From G039954875 sp047528275 (GTDB lineage: Bacteria; Bacteroidota; Bacteroidia; Flavobacteriales; Blattabacteriaceae), in NCBI GenBank assembly GCA_047528275.1, contig CP180023.1:558001-622000 (forward strand): a stretch of DNA of 64,000 bases. Reading direction: 5' to 3'. Position numbers and translations under genes: made by a program. Below the pieces are notes generated by a model. That model worked only from the letters and a program-made list of their open reading frames with translations. It searched no databases and had not been told where the DNA came from. Positions 19,784 to 29,673 of this stretch are shown here, one piece after another. Within the stretch, counting starts at the first letter, position 1, and each line of letters begins with the position of its first letter.

Positions 19784-20770
19784 ATGAAAGTGAAATCTAC
19801 CGCGACGATGATCTCCAATAATTATAAGGGATTAGCAAATCCGTCTGCTACTTTGGGCAACTTCACATTCAATGACTCTTACAATAGAGCTCCTTTTCGG
19901 GTATTGAGTGAGGAAGATTGTCAAATTTTGGAAACACAATAGCTATGTGATCGTCAAAAATACTGTTCCGATAGAGAATACTAAAAGATTGCAGATTTCT
20001 TGTTGGAATTTGAAGAAAAAGATCCCAATGATCCAGAGACTTGATATACTCCGCCTCATGATCAGATAAAAATGAAAGAACTCACCAATAGTAATATGAT
20101 CGAGATCTACAATCACTAATATTCTGTGGGACAACCTCCAGTTTTCGAGGATCTATGATGCATTTAGAGACATCTGGGATACTGAAAAACTTTGGGTATT
20201 GATCCCACCCCCCCCCGGGGGGGGGTCTGAATTTACCTATGCGTCCCGGTTTTGAATTCAAATATTTTATTCAATTGGATTATGATCTATAAGCCAAGTT
20301 AAAAAACATAAAATATACACTTTAATTTAACTATAAAAGTTATAAAAACGCAGGAGGGTTTCAGTGTATCCCAAGGCTTTATCGTACTTATGATACTTGG
20401 AAGCCTCACCCAACCGGAAGATCGTGATCATTTCAAGCCTGATATTACCAGCTTTAGAATTGTCAAAGTCAAGATGAATACCGGTGATTTTTTGATATTT
20501 AACAGTAACGTACCTTACGGTATCTGACCCAGATATAAATAATAACAAAGTGCATATGGCCCAATACATCTCTATGGTTCCGGATGAGAAATACAATGAG
20601 GTCATAAACCAATATAGAATATCTCTGTGGAGAGATTGCAAGAAAGGTAGAAGATTATGGTTTTGTAAGTGGCCCCAGGCGATGGGAAGAGATAAAATAT
20701 GAGACCCTTGTATTGAGTTTCATTGGGTAGAAAATTATTCGAGTTGGATTGCTAGTAATTTGAAGTAGAA
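19784..20770 (+). pseudogene. Dead phytanoyl-CoA dioxygenase (PhyH) family gene
   Basis: From the ATG at 19784 the reading gives NRAPFRVLSEEDC, then in other frames KHNSYVIVKNTVPIENTKRL, EFEEKDPNDPETW-like sequence, YDAFRDIWDTEKLWVLI, LNLPMRPGFEFKYFIQLDYD (near 20230) and DFLIFNS-like and AQYISMVPDEKYNEV pieces up to about 20760. This is the order of bacterial PhyH-like Fe(II)/2-oxoglutarate oxygenases. Several stops and shifts are present, and a C9G9 palindrome interrupts it at 20208-20225. Confidence 0.78.
20208..20225. repeat. Perfect C9G9 palindrome
   Basis: Nine C followed by nine G make an 18-bp perfect palindrome without a spacer inside the phytanoyl-CoA dioxygenase remnant. It replaces a few residues between LWVLI and LNLPMRPG and keeps the local frame (reads as Pro/Gly codons). 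It is conspicuous in AT-rich DNA. Confidence 0.95.
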
Positions 20771-21020
20771 AAGACTACATTCTGAGGGTGGTCTTTTCCG
20801 GTCAATATATGGTCATATGATACGATGTAATGAGTTTTTTTTGATTTCTCATTTTATCCTTAATTTCTATCTAGGATTTGGGCCCTACTTAAAAAATTCT
20901 CAATAGATAGAGATGGTTTGAATCTTTGTGTCGGAGGATCGGGAAATGGACTTTTTTTTAAAAACAATCGATTTAAGAAGGCCAGTATTTGGTAAGTGTA
21001 GCAGCTGAAGAAAATTAACC

Positions 21021-22247
21021 TCAACCCCTCAACATTTTTTTTACTTTCAGAATCCCATCGCAGAGCCGGTCGATCTCTTCAAGAGTGTTATATACGGCAA
21101 AGCTGGCACGCACTGTCCCAGGGATATTTAAAAAACGCATCAATGGTTGTGCGCAATGATGTCCGGTTCGTCCGGCTATACCCAAACGATCCAATATACT
21201 GCCTACATCAAAAGGATGCGCGTCAGCTAGGTTGAATGAAATGATACTTGAACATGGTGTATGATGTGCATACAAGCAAATTCCATCGATAAGACTCAGG
21301 CATTCAATAGCTGTATTGAGAAGCTGTGTCTCGTATGTTTTGATTTGGTCGATGCCCACTTGCTCGATGAAGTTGATCGCAGCAGTCCAGGTAATGATAC
21401 CCTCAATATGTGGTGTACCTGCCTCGAAGCAAAATGGAAGATCTGCATAAGTGGTCTTTTCGAAAGTTACTTCTTTAATCATTTCTCCACCCCCTTGATA
21501 AGGCGGGAGCTTTTTTAAAAGCGTTTCTTTTCCATAAAGAGCACCCACACCTGTCGGGCCGTACATCTTATGAGCTGAGAAGGTATAGAAGTCTGCATCA
21601 AGCTCCTGTACGTCTACCGCCATATGACATGGTGCTTGCGCTCCGTCAACCAAAACCCAGGCATTGTATTCGTGAGCTTTCCGGATGAATTCCCTGATAG
21701 GATTTACGACTCCTAAAGCATTAGAAATGTGATTGATTGCTACGATTTTGATCTTTTCTGAAAGCAGTGTTTCAAAAACATCCCATTGTAGAACCCCCTC
21801 CTGATTGATCGGGATCACCTTGAGTGTGGCTCCTGTTCGCTGGCATAGCATCTGCCAAGGAACGATATTTGAGTGATGCTCTAGTTGTGATACAATGATT
21901 TCGTCTTCAGCCTGGATCAGGTCTGTCATACCTGAAGCTACTAGATTGATGGACTCTGTCGTACCCCGTGTAAAAATGATTTCGTGTGGATGTGCCGCAT
22001 GGATAAATTGCTGAATGCGTTCTCTACTATATTCTGTTGCAGTGGTAGCCAATTGGCTGATATAGTGTACCCCGCGGTGTACATTGGCATTGATCGTCGT
22101 GTAATAATTTTCTATAGCTTGGATGACTTGTCGTGGTTTTTGAGTAGTAGCTGCATTGTCGAGATAGACCCACAGCTGGTTGTAAACTTTTTGCGCTAAG
22201 ATGGGGAATTGTTCTCGAATCTCACGGATCTCTTGTTGTGACAACAT
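21021..22247 (-). CDS. sufS: Cysteine desulfurase SufS
   Basis: This 408-residue PLP enzyme releases sulfur from cysteine for Fe-S cluster assembly. The PLP lysine motif SAHKMYGPTGVG is present (about 225-236), and the catalytic Cys is in RTGHHCAQP (about 360-368), the type II desulfurase context. It is the last gene of the minus-strand suf operon, 6 nt after sufD. A sulfur-relay partner (SufE or SufU) is not in the window. Confidence 0.96.
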   Translation of the reverse strand: MLSQQEIREIREQFPILAQKVYNQLWVYLDNAATTQKPRQVIQAIENYYTTINANVHRGVHYISQLATTATEYSRERIQQFIHAAHPHEIIFTRGTTESINLVASGMTDLIQAEDEIIVSQLEHHSNIVPWQMLCQRTGATLKVIPINQEGVLQWDVFETLLSEKIKIVAINHISNALGVVNPIREFIRKAHEYNAWVLVDGAQAPCHMAVDVQELDADFYTFSAHKMYGPTGVGALYGKETLLKKLPPYQGGGEMIKEVTFEKTTYADLPFCFEAGTPHIEGIITWTAAINFIEQVGIDQIKTYETQLLNTAIECLSLIDGICLYAHHTPCSSIISFNLADAHPFDVGSILDRLGIAGRTGHHCAQPLMRFLNIPGTVRASFAVYNTLEEIDRLCDGILKVKKMLRG

Positions 22248-22253
22248 AAACCC

Positions 22254-23573
22254 TTATAATTCAAATTTGAGATCTACATTCAACTTGTTGCTGATCATCT
22301 TGTGGATGTGGTTTTTCAACTGAGGTATGCTGATATCTTCCAAGATTTCTTCAGCAAAAGCAAATAGCAATAAGGCTCTGGCCTCTTTCTCAGGGATACC
22401 TCGTGCACGGAGATAAAACAAAGCTGATGGGTTGAGCTGTCCCACTGTACAACCGTGTGAGCATTTAACGTCGTCAGCGAAAATTTCCAGTTGTGGTTTG
22501 GTATCAATGCAAGCCTCTTTAGAGAGTAATATGTTGTTGTTTTGCTGAAAGGCGTTGGTTTTTTGAGCATTACTGTGTACCATGATCTTTCCATTGAAGA
22601 CCCCTTTGGTCTTGCCACCAAAGATGCCTTTGTACATTTCGTGGCTTTCGCAATGTGGATGTAAGTGGTCTACTAGGGTATGATGGTCTATCAGTTCCTC
22701 TCCCCCGATGATGGTAAGACTCTTCAGATGAGAGGAAACCCCTGACCCACGATGGTAAAAATTTAAGTTGTTCCGTACGAACTTTCCTTGGAAGGAGAAG
22801 GTATTGACGGAGCAAAGGCTGTTTTGATCCTGTACTAGAAAGGTATGATCGATCAGAGATGCTCCTGTCCTATCGTCTTGTATCTTGATATATTCTATTT
22901 GGCTGTTAGTTGCTGCATATACTTCAGTGACCGAATTACTCAAGACTGTATGGTCACTCAGACATTGATGCCGCTCGATGATTTGTACATGTGATCCTTC
23001 GCTAACTACGATCAGATTCCTTGGATGCAACATCACTTGAGCAGTGGTACCAGTTGAGAGGTAAAGGATTTGGATGGGTTTTTCTACTAAGGTGTTTTTC
23101 GGGATGTAGATGTATGCACCATCTTGCGCAAAAGCTGTATTGAGGGAACTCAGGGCGTCGTCCTGAGGGGCTATCTTACCATAATAGTTCTCGATGACTG
23201 CTCCGTGTTTTGGCTGAGAAAGCGCATTAGAAAGTACACAAATATCCTTACCGTAATGTGTCGTTTCAGAAAGCCAGGAGCTATACACTCCATCGACAAA
23301 AATGAGCCGAAAAGTGTCAAGGTCATCCAAGAGATAGCATTGGATATCTTTGTGCTCTACCGAGGTTTTTTGAATAGTGAAAAGGCTATAATCATACTTG
23401 AGTATAGGCATCAGATTGGTGTATTTCCATTCCTCTTCCTTTATTGTGGGGAATCCCTTCTTCTCAAAGATGTCGATAGCCTCACAACGGAGACGGTGTA
23501 CGTACTTGTTGACTGGGATGGCCTGATCCTGTTGAGCGATATACGAAGAGACGATTTTCTCTTTCAATTCCAT
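22254..23573 (-). CDS. sufD: Fe-S assembly scaffold subunit SufD
   Basis: The 439-residue product has the right-handed beta-helix core of SufB/SufD proteins. The conserved C-terminal block (KCSHGCTVGQLNPSALFYLR, about 373-392, then ARGIPEKEARALL) is clear. It partners SufB and SufC in the scaffold complex. Length is normal and the frame is intact. It lies 21 nt after sufC. Confidence 0.95.
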   Translation of the reverse strand: MELKEKIVSSYIAQQDQAIPVNKYVHRLRCEAIDIFEKKGFPTIKEEEWKYTNLMPILKYDYSLFTIQKTSVEHKDIQCYLLDDLDTFRLIFVDGVYSSWLSETTHYGKDICVLSNALSQPKHGAVIENYYGKIAPQDDALSSLNTAFAQDGAYIYIPKNTLVEKPIQILYLSTGTTAQVMLHPRNLIVVSEGSHVQIIERHQCLSDHTVLSNSVTEVYAATNSQIEYIKIQDDRTGASLIDHTFLVQDQNSLCSVNTFSFQGKFVRNNLNFYHRGSGVSSHLKSLTIIGGEELIDHHTLVDHLHPHCESHEMYKGIFGGKTKGVFNGKIMVHSNAQKTNAFQQNNNILLSKEACIDTKPQLEIFADDVKCSHGCTVGQLNPSALFYLRARGIPEKEARALLLFAFAEEILEDISIPQLKNHIHKMISNKLNVDLKFEL

Positions 23574-23594
23574 ACTATGATTGTTCTGATGAAG

Positions 23595-24350
23595 TCAAGC
23601 AGTCTTTATCTCTTTTTTGATCCAATCATACCCTTTCTCCTCAAGTTCAAAAGCTAATGTGCTATCACCAGATTTGACGATTTTGCCCTGATATAAGACA
23701 TGGACACGATCCGGGACGATGTACTCGAGTAGACGTTGATAATGGGTGATGATCAATACGGCATTGTTCTTATTCTTCAAAGCATTGACCCCTTGAGCCA
23801 CGATGCGGAGTGCATCGATATCCAAACCCGAATCAGTCTCGTCGAGTATGGCTAATTTGGGCTCGAGCATAGTCATTTGAAAAATTTCGTTGCGTTTTTT
23901 TTCCCCACCAGAAAACCCTTCGTTTAACGAACGGGAAAGAAAATTTTTATCGATGCCTAAATGGGCGGCTTTTTCTCGGATTTTTTTCAGCATTTCTGCT
24001 GCAGGCATATTTTCCAGACCCCTGGCTTTGCGTGAAGCATTGACGGCGGTACGGATGAAGTTAGTCACTGATATCCCGGGGATCTCTACTGGGTATTGGA
24101 AAGAGAGGAAGATCCCCAAGTGTGCACGTTCTTCTGGAGAGAGCTTCAAGATATTTTCTCCTTCGAAACGGATAGTCCCTCGAGTGACTTCATATTCTTC
24201 TTTCCCAGCGATCATTGAGGATAAAGTACTTTTGCCCGATCCATTCGGTCCCATGATGGCATGTACTTCCCCTGGTTTAATCTCCAGATCGATTCCTTTC
24301 AGGATATCTTTATCTTCTACCGAGGCGTATAAATTATTAATTTTTAACAT
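23595..24350 (-). CDS. sufC: Fe-S assembly ATPase SufC
   Basis: This is a 251-residue ABC-type ATPase with Walker A GPNGSGKST, the SufC-specific signature region FSGGEKKRNEI and Walker B LAILDETDSGLD. The hydrolysis drives conformational change of the SufBCD scaffold. The start MLKINNLYA is standard. It is located between sufB and sufD in the operon. Confidence 0.96.
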   Translation of the reverse strand: MLKINNLYASVEDKDILKGIDLEIKPGEVHAIMGPNGSGKSTLSSMIAGKEEYEVTRGTIRFEGENILKLSPEERAHLGIFLSFQYPVEIPGISVTNFIRTAVNASRKARGLENMPAAEMLKKIREKAAHLGIDKNFLSRSLNEGFSGGEKKRNEIFQMTMLEPKLAILDETDSGLDIDALRIVAQGVNALKNKNNAVLIITHYQRLLEYIVPDRVHVLYQGKIVKSGDSTLAFELEEKGYDWIKKEIKTA

Positions 24351-24408
24351 GATTGCTTTCTCACGAATATTTTCTTTTTTCTTTCTAAGACCATATTTAA
24401 ATGATATT

Positions 24409-25854
24409 TCAACCTACAGACCCTTCCAGGGAGATCTCTAAAAGCTTCTGAGCCTCTACAGCAAATTCCATTGGTAACTTATTGAGCACGTCTCGACTGA
24501 AACCATTAACAATAAGGGCTACAGCTTTTTCCGTATCGATCCCTCGCTGATTGCAATAAAAGATCTGATCTTCTCCAATCTTTGATGTGGAGGCCTCATG
24601 TTCGACTTGAGCCGAAGAGTTTTTGACCTCGATGTATGGGAAGGTATGAGCTCCACAATGATTACCCATGAGCAACGAATCGCATTGGGAAAAATTACGA
24701 GCATTCTCTGCTTTGGAAGAGATCTTAACCAAACCACGATAACTATTTTGTGCCTTACCGGCTGATATACCTTTGGAGATGATGGTACTCTTGGTATTTT
24801 TTCCGATGTGGATCATCTTAGTACCGGTATCGGCCTGTTGGAAGTCTTTAGTCAGGGTAATTGAATAGAATTCGCCTATCGAATTATCGCCTTTCAGGAT
24901 GCAGGAAGGATATTTCCAAGTAATGGCTGAGCCGGTTTCAACCTGTGTCCAAGAGATTTTTGCGTGTTTCTCGCACAAGCCACGTTTGGTGACAAAATTG
25001 AATACACCGCCCTTGCCTTGTTTGTCGCCAGGAAACCAGTTTTGGACTGTCGAGTATTTAATCTCGGCACCTTCCAAAGCGATGAGTTCGACCACTGCGG
25101 CATGCAATTGGTTTTCATCACGTTGAGGAGCCGTACAGCCCTCGAGATAACTAACATACCCCCTCTCATCTACGATGACTAGTGTACGCTCGAATTGACC
25201 TGTACCCCCTTCATTGATACGGAAGTAGGTCGATAGTTCCATCGGACAACACACTCCCTTTGGGATATAACAGAAAGATCCATCTGAAAATACGGCCGAG
25301 TTAAGTGCCGCATAAAAATTGTCTTGCCTGGGGACTACTGTACCGATGTATTTCCTTACCAATTCGGGATGTTGTTGTATAGCCTCACTGATCGAGCAAA
25401 AGATGACGCCTTTTTCTGCTAAGGTTTCTCTGAAGGTAGTGGCTACCGAGACTGAATCCATCACCACGTCTATGGCTACGCCTGAAAGTCGTTTTTGCTC
25501 CTCGAGCGAAATCCCCAATTTATTGAAGGTTTCGAGCAATTCGGGATCGACCTCATCAAGGCTGTTGAATTGTTTTTTTTTCTTTGGAGCAGCGTAGTAG
25601 CTGATCTCTTGGAAACTGGGTTTTTTGTATTTCACATTAGCCCAACTTGGCTCACTTAATTGTTGCCAAGTGTAGAAGGCTTTTAAGCGCCATTGGCACA
25701 TCCAATCGGGTTCATTTTTCTTTTGAGAAAGAGCGCGGATGACTCCTTCATCAAGCCCTTTGGGAAAACGCTCTGATTCGATATTTGTATAAAAGCCATA
25801 CCTATACTCAGATTCGGTAACCTTTCTGAGTAATTTTTCGTCTTTGCTCATCAT
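24409..25854 (-). CDS. sufB: Fe-S assembly scaffold protein SufB
   Basis: The 481-residue scaffold protein shows the SufB core, including FCYIPKGVCCPMELSTYFRI (about 195-214), EGCTAPQRDENQLHAAVVEL and the C-terminal QIFYCNQRGIDTEKA. Clusters are assembled on SufB with SufC and SufD. There are two adjacent ATG codons at the start (25854 and 25851); either is possible. The gap to sufC is 58 nt. Confidence 0.96.
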   Translation of the reverse strand: MMSKDEKLLRKVTESEYRYGFYTNIESERFPKGLDEGVIRALSQKKNEPDWMCQWRLKAFYTWQQLSEPSWANVKYKKPSFQEISYYAAPKKKKQFNSLDEVDPELLETFNKLGISLEEQKRLSGVAIDVVMDSVSVATTFRETLAEKGVIFCSISEAIQQHPELVRKYIGTVVPRQDNFYAALNSAVFSDGSFCYIPKGVCCPMELSTYFRINEGGTGQFERTLVIVDERGYVSYLEGCTAPQRDENQLHAAVVELIALEGAEIKYSTVQNWFPGDKQGKGGVFNFVTKRGLCEKHAKISWTQVETGSAITWKYPSCILKGDNSIGEFYSITLTKDFQQADTGTKMIHIGKNTKSTIISKGISAGKAQNSYRGLVKISSKAENARNFSQCDSLLMGNHCGAHTFPYIEVKNSSAQVEHEASTSKIGEDQIFYCNQRGIDTEKAVALIVNGFSRDVLNKLPMEFAVEAQKLLEISLEGSVG

Positions 25855-25927
25855 TCAATCTCTTCTTCCTTTTTCCTTGATTCGATAGGCTTTATCAGAT
25901 CTCATCGAGAGGGGAGGTTTCTGCTAA

Positions 25928-26257
25928 TCACGAGGAAAAACTCTCTCCACAACCGCAGGTACGCGTAGCATTGGGATTATTGAAGTAGAAACCTTTACCA
26001 TTGAGTCCGCCAGAATATTCTAATTTGGTCCCAGCCAGGTAAAGAAAATGTTTTTTATGGACTAAGATTTTGACATGCCCATCCTCAAAAAGTTTATCTT
26101 CCTCTCCTTGTTGTTGGTCAAAAGAAAGGTCGTAGGATAAACCGGAACACCCTCCACTTCTCACTCCAAAACGGACGAAAGAGGCTTCAGGAGAAAGGCC
26201 TTCTTCTCTCATCAGATCGACGATCTTTTCTTTGGCTGTGTCAGATATGTAAACCAT
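25928..26257 (-). CDS. sufA: HesB/IscA-type Fe-S carrier (SufA-like)
   Basis: The 109-residue A-type carrier has the three conserved cysteines, in RSGGCSGLSYD and the C-terminal TCGCGESF. It accepts clusters from SufBCD and passes them on. I chose the ATG at 26257 (MVYISDTAKEK), which matches the family N-terminus; the longer frame from 26299 would run through a probable promoter at 26280-26287. It leads the sufABCDS operon, with 73 nt to sufB. Confidence 0.92.
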   Translation of the reverse strand: MVYISDTAKEKIVDLMREEGLSPEASFVRFGVRSGGCSGLSYDLSFDQQQGEEDKLFEDGHVKILVHKKHFLYLAGTKLEYSGGLNGKGFYFNNPNATRTCGCGESFSS

Positions 26258-26279
26258 GATGAATAAGTTTTTTGAGCCA

Positions 26280-26287
26280 CAAAGATA
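26280..26287 (-). promoter_or_regulatory. Putative -7 box of the suf operon
   Basis: TATCTTTG on the minus strand fits TAnnTTTG and lies 22 nt upstream of the sufA ATG. No clear -33 box is seen. It supports the shorter sufA start. Confidence 0.42.
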
Positions 26288-26526
26288 CCAACTATTCATG
26301 AGTTGTGATCATGTTTTTTTTTTAATGGAGGGATGGTTTGAACTGATTATAAACAATAATTTCTTTATCCTTTTTTTTGTGAAATTGATCTACTGGACAA
26401 GAAAAATCTTAATACAAAGATGAGAGTTACATTTGGATTTTAGTAGAGAATATTAATTTGTTAGAGACTTAAAATCAAACAAATGGATTTATTCAATCTT
26501 CAAAAAATTAAAATATATATATTATG

Positions 26527-27441
26527 ATGTAGGCAGCTATTGTAAAAGAGCTTAGTGATATTAGTAGACTCAAAGTTGAACGTATAAAAATTCCATCGCC
26601 GGATGATAATGAGGTATTAATAAAAGTAAAATCCCCCTCTGTAAACCTCATCGATTGGAAAATATTAAAATATAGTAATCTTAAAGAGTAAAAGCTTTCT
26701 TCTCCTTTGATATTTGGGATAGATGTTGCTGTAGAGGTACTAAAATTAGGAAAAAAAGCAAAAGATTTATTCTATCGGAGATTGTGTGTTTGATTATATA
26801 AGTAAAATGGGAGGATATTCAGAATACGTTGCAGAACAATAAAGTGAACTATGTCTAATGCCAGAGGAAATGAGTTTCTTTGAATCGGCAGCTCCACTAA
26901 CGGTAGGTATAACAATCTACTACATCTTTATAGTGCTATGCTAAGATCCAATCTATATAAAAAATATTGATAAATCCTGGTTTAGATGGTGTAGCTAGCA
27001 TAGCTGTTCAACTTTCTAAATATCATGGGGCATAAATAATTTGGAACATCTTCAATATATAATCATCAGTTTTTAAAATAATTAGGGGGTAGATATCTCT
27101 ATCGACTATAATCGAGAAAGATTCAAAGAAGTAGCAAAAGAAGAAGATATACTATTGGATGGGATAGGGAGTATATCCCAGGAAGGATTCTATTGCACCT
27201 TAAAAAAAAGGTATATATGTTGATGTTTATCAATAATATACCAAACTATGAATCACTTTCCATACATGTTGCTCATATTTAAGCTTTACCATCTCGAGAA
27301 ATTTTGAAAAAACTCTCTGCTTTGTATAGAAAAAAATTGCGAATTATCATAAGTACTATATTTCCATTGAAGGGTATTAGAAAAGCATATAAATTAAGTG
27401 AGTCTAATCATCTAAGAGATAAAATTATTATAGATATTTAA
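26527..27441 (+). pseudogene. Dead NADPH:quinone oxidoreductase-like gene
   Basis: The reading begins ATG TAG GCA GCT at 26527: the second codon, Lys in homologues (MKAAIVKE), is a stop. The next 48 codons are clean (KIPSPDDNEVLIKVKSPSVN, IDWKIL), then more stops and shifts follow, with GIDVAVEVLKLGK, LCPMPEEMSFFESAA-like, YSAMLRS, NHQFLK and the end GKIIIDI-like TAA at 27439. This is a zinc-independent medium-chain dehydrogenase/quinone oxidoreductase (MDR) fold. At least eight lesions are visible. Confidence 0.85.
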
Positions 27442-27918
27442 AGATATTGATGTTATAATAATGATAAATCATTAATTAGGAATATCAAGATAATATTTAT
27501 GCATGATTCATTAAAATATTATATATAATTATTAATAAAATTATATTATTTATATAAATTTTATATATGTATTTAACTTATCAAATTCAATTATTATGAG
27601 TATTTCAAATACTAAAAAGTTTTTGATAAAAGCGAGAATTGTATCGATAAATATAAGTTTACAAAGGTTAAAAAAATAAAAATTAACTATTTTTACAAGC
27701 TTCTATCATAGGTATTGCTGTATTAGAGAGTTTCATTCTTACAGGATTTCAATAATGCGAAATCAAAGGAAGCTATTAGATCTGTATGATTCCATACTTG
27801 ACCTTTTTGAATTCATATTTAAAACTTTATTTTTTAGGGAATAGATTAACCAGTATCCAAGAGGATACCAAAAATAATGATATTTTATAGATGGGAATAC
27901 TATATCGATATAATATGG
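27442..27918. other. AT-rich stretch, no supported gene
   Basis: From 27597 a plus-strand reading (MSISNTKKFLIKARIVSINI) and a later hydrophobic run (SIIGIAVLESFILTGFQ in another frame) suggest a membrane-protein remnant, but no family could be recognised. The first 150 bases are almost pure A/T. Confidence 0.35.
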
Positions 27919-28296
27919 TTAAGAAAATTGTTTCCATTTTGGAATAATGCTGACACCACCTAAACATAGAAGAAATAAACGAAATAAAACATCTGTATCA
28001 ATGTAGCCATATATGCGTTGGGTGAGAAGTTGTAGGGATATCTCTATCACTATTAGATAGACCCCTAGCTTTTTAAATCGATAGATAAGATATCCGCCAA
28101 GAGCTCCTATTATGTTTAATAACAAAAGCATCGAAAAGTAATGCTTCGGTAGATTGAACCCACTCAAAGTATTTTTTTCACCTCTCAACCCAGGTATCAC
28201 TACATACATGATGTACCATATATTGATCATTACTAGTAATATAATGATGATTTTTAATCCAGAGGATTTTTTCATATTGGGATTTAAAGAATTCAT
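27919..28296 (-). CDS. Small membrane protein of unknown function
   Basis: The 125-residue open frame encodes three or four hydrophobic helices (about 12-34, 54-72, 76-92 and 104-118) with a basic N-terminus, ending IPKWKQFS. I do not recognise the family. The unbroken frame in a neighbourhood of dead genes suggests it is real and perhaps recently intact. It stands alone. Confidence 0.5.
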   Translation of the reverse strand: MNSLNPNMKKSSGLKIIIILLVMINIWYIMYVVIPGLRGEKNTLSGFNLPKHYFSMLLLLNIIGALGGYLIYRFKKLGVYLIVIEISLQLLTQRIYGYIDTDVLFRLFLLCLGGVSIIPKWKQFS

Positions 28297-29021
28297 AAAT
28301 TGATTGTTTATTCAAAATAAGAAATCATATCCCTTCAAGCTCATTTTTTGTGTTTTTATTCATTAAACCTTTATAGTTTATCTGATTTATCTCTCTGAAG
28401 AGTTGATGCTTTTTCCTGTTTCGATGATTAGTTGTGAGTTAAATGTTTTTTTCCAAAAATTTTATTAATCCAATTATCTATTTAATATGTTTTCATATAA
28501 TATTTGAAGTTGAGTAATAATATTTTTTTTTAGTAGAGAATTGAAACTTACTGGATGTCTTTTTACATATCGTTTCAAACGTTCTTTAGTATAAGCTATA
28601 ATCTCATTATAATCATAAGCTAAGTTAGAAACTTCATTATATTTAAAACATAAAAGTCTATATTTTTATGTTTAATTATTTTAGAATGGTTTATTTTGAT
28701 TATACTATAAAAAATAATGTTTACAACACACCCCGATGGGGTTACGAAAGACCTTGCAAAATACTTTTAACTGTTTAAAATAAGCTTGATTTCTATTCAA
28801 AAGATTTTGTAAAATTATTTTTATATCACATTCGACATTTTTATATAGATTGATGTATTTGATGGGTAAAATTCATGTTTCTTTAAAAGGTTGATCTTTT
28901 ATTTTTTATCGATCAATATTTTGAGTAATTTTCCATCAAATACAAAAATAATTATACTTGTACCTGAGGCTACTTTAAAATAGTCTTTTTTTCTTCAATG
29001 TTCATTTTTTTTTACATGAAG
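28297..29021. other. AT-rich stretch with a minus-strand coding remnant
   Basis: A minus-strand reading from about 28635 to 28474 runs about 54 codons without a stop (starting EVSNLAYDYNEIIAYTKERL), then ends in TAG. It has no recognisable start or family. Nothing else is supported. Confidence 0.35.
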
Positions 29022-29495
29022 CTATTCGAGAATACTAAGTAATAATCTATTTTCATCATTGATGACTTCTTCCATACAGATAGTAGATTCGGTACGAAGG
29101 ACTCCTTTGATTTCACCAATCTTTGAGATGACTTCTCTAGCATCGGAAGGATCTTTAGCAATGATTCTACAGGAGAGATTATATTTCCCAGAGGTAATGT
29201 AGAGTTGTACAATGTTAGGAATTTTTGCTAATTCTTCTTTGACTATTTTGGTTTCACGTGAGTTTGAAAGGATCCCAACAAATGCGATTAGATGATAATC
29301 TAATGCTTTATAATTGATTTTTAGCGTATTACCAGTGATGATGCCAGCATCTTCGAGTTTTTTATCTCTCACATGGATGGTTCCGGTAGAGCATTGTATA
29401 GTTTTAGCGATCTCAGTGAAAGGTGTACGAGCATTTTCAGTAAGGCTTGTTAAGATTTTTTTATCGATCTCGTCTAGATAATACTTTGAAGTCAT
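29022..29495 (-). CDS. Lrp/AsnC family transcriptional regulator
   Basis: This 157-residue protein has an N-terminal winged helix-turn-helix (LDEIDKKILTSLTENARTPF, about 7-26, with the recognition part TEIAKTIQCSTGTIHVRDKK) and a C-terminal RAM ligand-binding domain (about 70-150). It would sense an amino acid or similar small molecule and control transcription as an oligomer. The target genes cannot be inferred. It is one of only two recognisable transcription regulators of this kind in the window, besides the response regulator. Confidence 0.9.
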   Translation of the reverse strand: MTSKYYLDEIDKKILTSLTENARTPFTEIAKTIQCSTGTIHVRDKKLEDAGIITGNTLKINYKALDYHLIAFVGILSNSRETKIVKEELAKIPNIVQLYITSGKYNLSCRIIAKDPSDAREVISKIGEIKGVLRTESTICMEEVINDENRLLLSILE

Positions 29496-29673
29496 AAATT
29501 TACGTTATTTAGTAATTTTTTATTTATGGTGTAAAAGTATTAAAAAATTAGGAATAAAAAAAACTTCTTAATTTTTAGTGTATTAGGCTTATGTTATAGA
29601 CATATATTTTATTTCTCTCTGAGATTTTTTTTACTTTTATCTCTTTTGGATTTGAATAGGATATTTATTTTTT

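Noticed and set aside
26258..26299. Longer N-terminus for the SufA-like protein
   Set aside because: It would be translated from DNA holding a good -7 box, and the family starts at MVYISDTA.
26293..26328. CATGA/TCATG hairpin followed by ten T as a plus-strand terminator
   Set aside because: There is no plus-strand gene upstream; on the minus strand it is upstream of sufA, not downstream of a gene. The stem is only 5 bp.
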